From NCBI GenBank assembly GCA_002407645.1, contig DHNU01000044.1:1-18441 (forward strand): a stretch of DNA of 18,441 nt, given 5' to 3'. Shown piece after piece: positions 15,323-18,441 of the stretch. A program made the translations under genes and the position numbers. Positions within the stretch are counted from its first letter, which is position 1. Each line of letters starts with the position of its first letter. This DNA comes from Ruminococcaceae bacterium UBA5408. Its GTDB lineage: Bacteria; Bacillota; Clostridia; Oscillospirales; Acutalibacteraceae. The notes below the pieces were generated by a model. That model did not search any database. It saw only the letters and a program-made list of their open reading frames with translations, and was not told the origin of the DNA.

Positions 15323-17200
15323 TTGAATTATGATGCCGGTAAAATTGATGTTGCCGTAATCGGAGCAGGACACGCCGGAATTGAAGCTGCGCTTGCTACT
15401 GCACGGCTTGGCTGTAAAACCTGTATTTTTACTATAAATATGGATGCCGTAGGAAACTGCCCTTGCAATCCGTCAATCGGCGGAACTGCAAAAGGACATC
15501 TTGTACGAGAAATTGATGCGCTCGGCGGTGAAATGGGAAGAACTGCCGATGAAGCAATGCTGCAAAGCAGAATGTTGAATCGCGGGAAAGGACCTGCGGT
15601 TCATTCACTTCGCGCTCAAATTGACCGCAGAAAATACAGCGATATTATGAAACATAAATTGGAACTTCAGCCTAATTTGTTTTTAAAACAGGCTGAAATA
15701 GTAGACCTTTCTCAAAATGACGATGATACATGGCGTGTTGTAACACGAATGAATGCTGAATATACTGCGAAAGCCGTAATTATAGCAACAGGAACGTTTT
15801 TACGCGGCAAAATATATGTTGGCGACGTAAGTTATGAGGGCGGCCCAGATGGACTTTTCCCTGCCGCATTTTTAAGTGACGCTTTGAAAAAAATCGGTTT
15901 GCGTCTGCGCCGTTTTAAAACGGGAACACCTGCGCGTGTATTAAAATCAAGCATAGATTTTTCAAATCTCGAAGCTCAAGAAGGCGATAATCCAGTAATA
16001 CCTTTTTCATATGATACTGTTGAGCATAAGAAAAATCTTGATGTTTGCTATATTTCATATACAAATGAGGATACTAAACAAGTAATACTTGATAATATCG
16101 ATAAATCACCTCTTTACAGTGGCAAAATTGAGGGTATTGGCCCCCGTTACTGTCCGAGTTTTGAAGACAAAGTTATGCGCTTTCGTGATAAAAAAAGGCA
16201 TCAACTTTTTATCGAACCCTGCGGACTTAATACCGAAGAGATGTATATTCAGGGTATGAGTTCTTCTTTACCCGAGGAAATTCAGATTGCATTTTATCGT
16301 ACTATTAAAGGGTTTAAAAACGTTGAGTTTATGCGCTGTGCATACGCCATTGAATATGACTGCATTGACCCTCTGCAGTTGGAGGCAACACTCGAATTCC
16401 AAGATTTCCCCGGACTTTACGGTGCGGGACAGTTTAACGGCAGTTCGGGATACGAGGAAGCGGCGGCACAGGGAATTGTTTCAGGCATAAATGCCGCATT
16501 GAAAATTCAAGGAAAAGAACCTTTGATTTTGGACAGAGCAGGTTCATATATTGGAACACTTATTGATGACCTTATTACAAAGGGAGTATCTGATCCATAT
16601 AGAATGATGACTTCAAGAAGTGAATATCGTCTTGTCCTTAGGCAAGATAACGCCGATGAAAGAATGACTCCGATTGGACGTAAAATCGGGCTTATTTCAG
16701 ATGAACGTTGGGAAAGATTTCAGACAAAAGAAAAGCAAAAGGCGGAAGAATTAAAACGCGCACGGAAAACAATATTTTCACCTACCGATAAACTAAATGA
16801 TATACTTGTTTCACATGAAACATCGAAAGTAGAAAGCGGAGTACGTCTTTCGGAACTTATTAAAAGGCCGCAGCTTAATTATGAAATTCTGAAAGATATA
16901 GATGTTAACCGCCCTGATTTACCCGATGATGTTTTTGAAAGTGTTGAAATTGAATTAAAATATGAGGGATATATAAAAAGACAGAAAGCAGATATTGCTG
17001 AGATGAGAAGGTTGGAGGTAAAACAGCTACCAAAGGATGCCAACTATCAGCAGATTATAGGACTTAGAAAAGAGGCACAGGAAAAGCTCGAAAAAGTGAA
17101 GCCAGCAAATATAGGACAAGCGTCCCGAATTTCAGGGGTAAGCCCTGCCGATATTTCGGTACTTTTAATTTGGCTGTCTAAAAAAAGCAGGGAGGTATAA
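15323..17200 (+). CDS. mnmG: tRNA U34 modification enzyme MnmG (GidA), FAD-dependent
   Basis: FAD/NADH partner of MnmE in wobble uridine modification. The Rossmann motif GAGHAG (14-19) lies near the N-terminus, followed by CNPSIGGTAKGHLVREIDALGG, PLYSGKIEGIGPRYCPS, and the C-terminal helical region with RYEGYIKRQ-like and QASRISGVSPADISVLLI that contacts MnmE/tRNA (motifs read in pieces). The 625 residues match the family. The start is TTG at 15323, preceded by TTGGGGGAA, a moderate ribosome binding site; no in-frame ATG lies near and alternatives would cut the FAD motif. A parS-like palindrome lies inside the gene at 16807-16822. Confidence 0.97.
   Translation: MNYDAGKIDVAVIGAGHAGIEAALATARLGCKTCIFTINMDAVGNCPCNPSIGGTAKGHLVREIDALGGEMGRTADEAMLQSRMLNRGKGPAVHSLRAQIDRRKYSDIMKHKLELQPNLFLKQAEIVDLSQNDDDTWRVVTRMNAEYTAKAVIIATGTFLRGKIYVGDVSYEGGPDGLFPAAFLSDALKKIGLRLRRFKTGTPARVLKSSIDFSNLEAQEGDNPVIPFSYDTVEHKKNLDVCYISYTNEDTKQVILDNIDKSPLYSGKIEGIGPRYCPSFEDKVMRFRDKKRHQLFIEPCGLNTEEMYIQGMSSSLPEEIQIAFYRTIKGFKNVEFMRCAYAIEYDCIDPLQLEATLEFQDFPGLYGAGQFNGSSGYEEAAAQGIVSGINAALKIQGKEPLILDRAGSYIGTLIDDLITKGVSDPYRMMTSRSEYRLVLRQDNADERMTPIGRKIGLISDERWERFQTKEKQKAEELKRARKTIFSPTDKLNDILVSHETSKVESGVRLSELIKRPQLNYEILKDIDVNRPDLPDDVFESVEIELKYEGYIKRQKADIAEMRRLEVKQLPKDANYQQIIGLRKEAQEKLEKVKPANIGQASRISGVSPADISVLLIWLSKKSREV
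16807..16822. other. parS: parS site (ParB binding) inside mnmG
   Basis: TGTTTCACATGAAACA matches the B. subtilis parS consensus TGTTTCACGTGAAACA at 15 of 16 positions. It lies about 1.25 kb before the ParB/Noc gene and 6 kb from dnaA, in the usual origin-proximal zone. ParB would nucleate here and recruit SMC. Confidence 0.8.
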
Positions 17201-17202
17201 AA

Positions 17203-17916
17203 TTGCAGGATATCACAAATATACTGATTGATTATGCCAAAGCTATGGGTTTAGAAGTAACACCCAATGAAGCAAGTAGTTTTCAAAAATATATGGAATT
17301 GCTTATTGATTGGAATACTAAAATCAATTTGACAACTATAACTGAACCCTGTGAAGTTGCCGCTAAACATTTTTTAGACAGTATAATGATTTTAAAATAT
17401 GTAGATATACCAAGCGATGCAAAGTTTATCGATGTTGGAACCGGTGCCGGTTTTCCGGGACTTCCTCTTAAAGTTATGAAACCTAAATTGAAAGTTACTT
17501 TACTTGACGGACTTAATAAAAGACTGAAATTTTTAAAAGATGTATCGGAAAATCTCTATTTACCTGTGGAACTTGTACATGCAAGAGCAGAAGAAGCGGG
17601 AAGGCAAAAACAATTCCGCCAAAAATTTGATTTTGCATCCGCGAGGGCTGTTGCACAACTTAATGTTCTTTGTGAATACTGTCTCCCTTTTATAAAAATT
17701 AACGGTACTTTTATAGCAATGAAAGGGCCAAATCCGCAAGAGGAGATAAAAAATGCGGGAAATGCAATTTCTCTCTTAGGATGTGAGTTAGCCAAAGTTA
17801 AGGAGTTTCAGCTTCCTAATGGGGACAGCAGAAGTTTAATCTTTATAAAAAGAACTAAACCGCTTTCGTATATCTATCCGAGGCATGGCTCAAAAATATC
17901 CAAAAAGCCATTATAA
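17203..17916 (+). CDS. rsmG: 16S rRNA (guanine-N7)-methyltransferase RsmG (GidB)
   Basis: SAM-dependent methyltransferase that modifies G527 (E. coli numbering) in the 530 loop of 16S rRNA; loss gives low-level streptomycin resistance in several bacteria. The 237 residues contain the SAM motif FIDVGTGAGFPGLPLKV (75-91), LLDGLNKRLKFLKD, and the RAVAQLNVLCEYCLPF region. The C-terminus ends PRHGSKISKKPL, close to the family's PRKAGTPxKxPL. The start is TTG at 17203, with GGGAGG at 7-base spacing that overlaps the mnmG stop, so the two genes are coupled. Confidence 0.96.
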   Translation: MQDITNILIDYAKAMGLEVTPNEASSFQKYMELLIDWNTKINLTTITEPCEVAAKHFLDSIMILKYVDIPSDAKFIDVGTGAGFPGLPLKVMKPKLKVTLLDGLNKRLKFLKDVSENLYLPVELVHARAEEAGRQKQFRQKFDFASARAVAQLNVLCEYCLPFIKINGTFIAMKGPNPQEEIKNAGNAISLLGCELAKVKEFQLPNGDSRSLIFIKRTKPLSYIYPRHGSKISKKPL

Positions 17917-17928
17917 ATTTATTTTAGT

Positions 17929-17940
17929 ACAATATATTGT
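17929..17940. repeat. 12-bp palindrome ACAATATATTGT upstream of parB/noc
   Basis: Perfect palindrome just upstream of a candidate -35. Its A/T core with ACA/TGT ends resembles an NrdR-box half set, but only one copy is present; it could equally be chance in A+T-rich DNA. Confidence 0.4.
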
Positions 17941-17953
17941 GACATTTACTAAT

Positions 17954-17983
17954 TTGACACATAAAAATACACTATTCTACAAA
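17954..17983 (+). promoter_or_regulatory. Possible parB/noc promoter
   Basis: Perfect TTGACA (17954-17959) with TACAAA (17978-17983) at 18-base spacing. The -10 matches 4 of 6 positions, so this is tentative. No terminator is visible after rsmG, so read-through from rsmG may also express the next gene. Confidence 0.35.
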
Positions 17984-18073
17984 TAATATTTTAGCTTAAC
18001 ACCATAATATTACATAATATTGCCGCTCACTATGCTATCCTATATTCAACGGACAAGCAAGGGGGCGGCGTAT

Positions 18074-18441
18074 TTGCATATTTTGAGTGACAGATGTAAG
18101 GTTGTTCAAATAGATATAAACTCAGTTCATCCAAATCCGGCGCAGCCAAGGCGTACGTTTAATGAGGAAGAACTGTCAGAACTTTCAAAAAGTATCCGCA
18201 TTAATGGACTTCTTCAGCCAATAACCGTTAGAAGACTGAAAAGCGATTATGAACTGATAGCAGGAGAACGCAGACTGCGCGCCTGTAAGCTTGCGGGAAT
18301 GCAGACAATAGCTTGTATAATTAAAGAATGTACACCGGAAAAAAGTGCTATTCTTGCTATGACAGAAAACCTGCAAAGACAAGATTTACAGATTTTTGAA
18401 GAGGCGGAGGGTATCCGTCGATTAATAGAAGAATGGCATGT
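18074..18441 (+). CDS. ParB/Noc-family chromosome-binding protein, 3' end outside window
   Basis: Start of a ParB/Spo0J/Noc family protein; 122 complete codons are present. The CTPase/ParB-N domain is clear: VHPNPAQPRRTF, INGLLQPITVRR, the C-motif AGERRLRACKLAGM and TENLQRQDLQIFEEAEG. TTG at 18074 is chosen because AAGGGGG lies 8 bases before it; an in-frame ATG at 18032 would add 14 residues but lacks a site. The position after rsmG is where B. subtilis has noc, but a parB in the same place is common in Clostridia. The helix-turn-helix that distinguishes parS from Noc-site binding lies beyond the window, so I leave the symbol open. Cognate sites may include the parS in mnmG. Confidence 0.9.
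   Translation, partial: MHILSDRCKVVQIDINSVHPNPAQPRRTFNEEELSELSKSIRINGLLQPITVRRLKSDYELIAGERRLRACKLAGMQTIACIIKECTPEKSAILAMTENLQRQDLQIFEEAEGIRRLIEEWH

Noticed and set aside
16403..16418. Noc-binding-site-like ATTTCCCCGGACTT in mnmG
   Set aside because: 11 of 14 positions match and the right half is broken, which is expected by chance in coding DNA.
18032..18073. ATG at 18032 as start of the ParB/Noc gene
   Set aside because: In frame but without a ribosome binding site; TTG at 18074 has AAGGGGG upstream. It remains a minor alternative.

Overview
The window is the replication-origin segment of a low-to-moderate G+C Gram-positive (Bacillota) chromosome, most likely a member of class Clostridia of the Oscillospiraceae/Ruminococcaceae kind. 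The grounds are the conserved origin gene order, Clostridia-type GyrB and GyrA motifs, strong purine-rich ribosome binding sites and frequent TTG/GTG starts. The genus assignment is inference. All 20 protein genes found are intact except gyrA (left edge) and parB/noc (right edge), which are cut by the window. I see no tRNA, rRNA, CRISPR array, insertion sequence or prophage gene.

Left arm, minus strand, reading away from the origin: dnaA (9222-10559), dnaN (7809-8915), the S4-domain gene yaaA, recF, remB (DUF370), a zinc-ribbon membrane protein, gyrB, three tandem YcxB-like two-helix membrane proteins, and gyrA. From dnaN to gyrA, genes overlap by a few bases or sit within about 100 bp, and no clear intrinsic terminator is visible, so this is probably one long read-through unit with internal promoters. 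The departures from the textbook order are the YcxB-like triplet between gyrB and gyrA and the zinc-ribbon gene between remB and gyrB.

Right arm, plus strand: rpmH, rnpA, yidD, yidC and jag (khpB) form a ribosome/RNase P/membrane-insertion operon with two good promoters, an internal terminator hairpin after rpmH and a strong terminator after jag. mnmE, mnmG, rsmG (tRNA U34 and 16S rRNA modification) and the start of a ParB/Noc-family gene follow. A near-perfect parS site lies inside mnmG.

Origin: the 306-bp dnaA-dnaN gap carries an arrangement like the B. subtilis basal unwinding system. From the dnaA side toward dnaN it runs: degenerate DnaA-box-like repeats, a GC cluster, a run of DnaA-trio triplets, and an almost pure A+T stretch. 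The 377-bp dnaA-rpmH gap is very A+T-rich with a small GC island and holds the rpmH promoters; it is the candidate second half of a bipartite origin. Replication forks leaving here would run co-directionally with every gene in the window.

No new defence or mobile system is evident. The items most worth a second look are the YcxB-like triplet, the DnaA-trio origin with non-canonical boxes, the parS in mnmG and a few unusual residues in conserved proteins.
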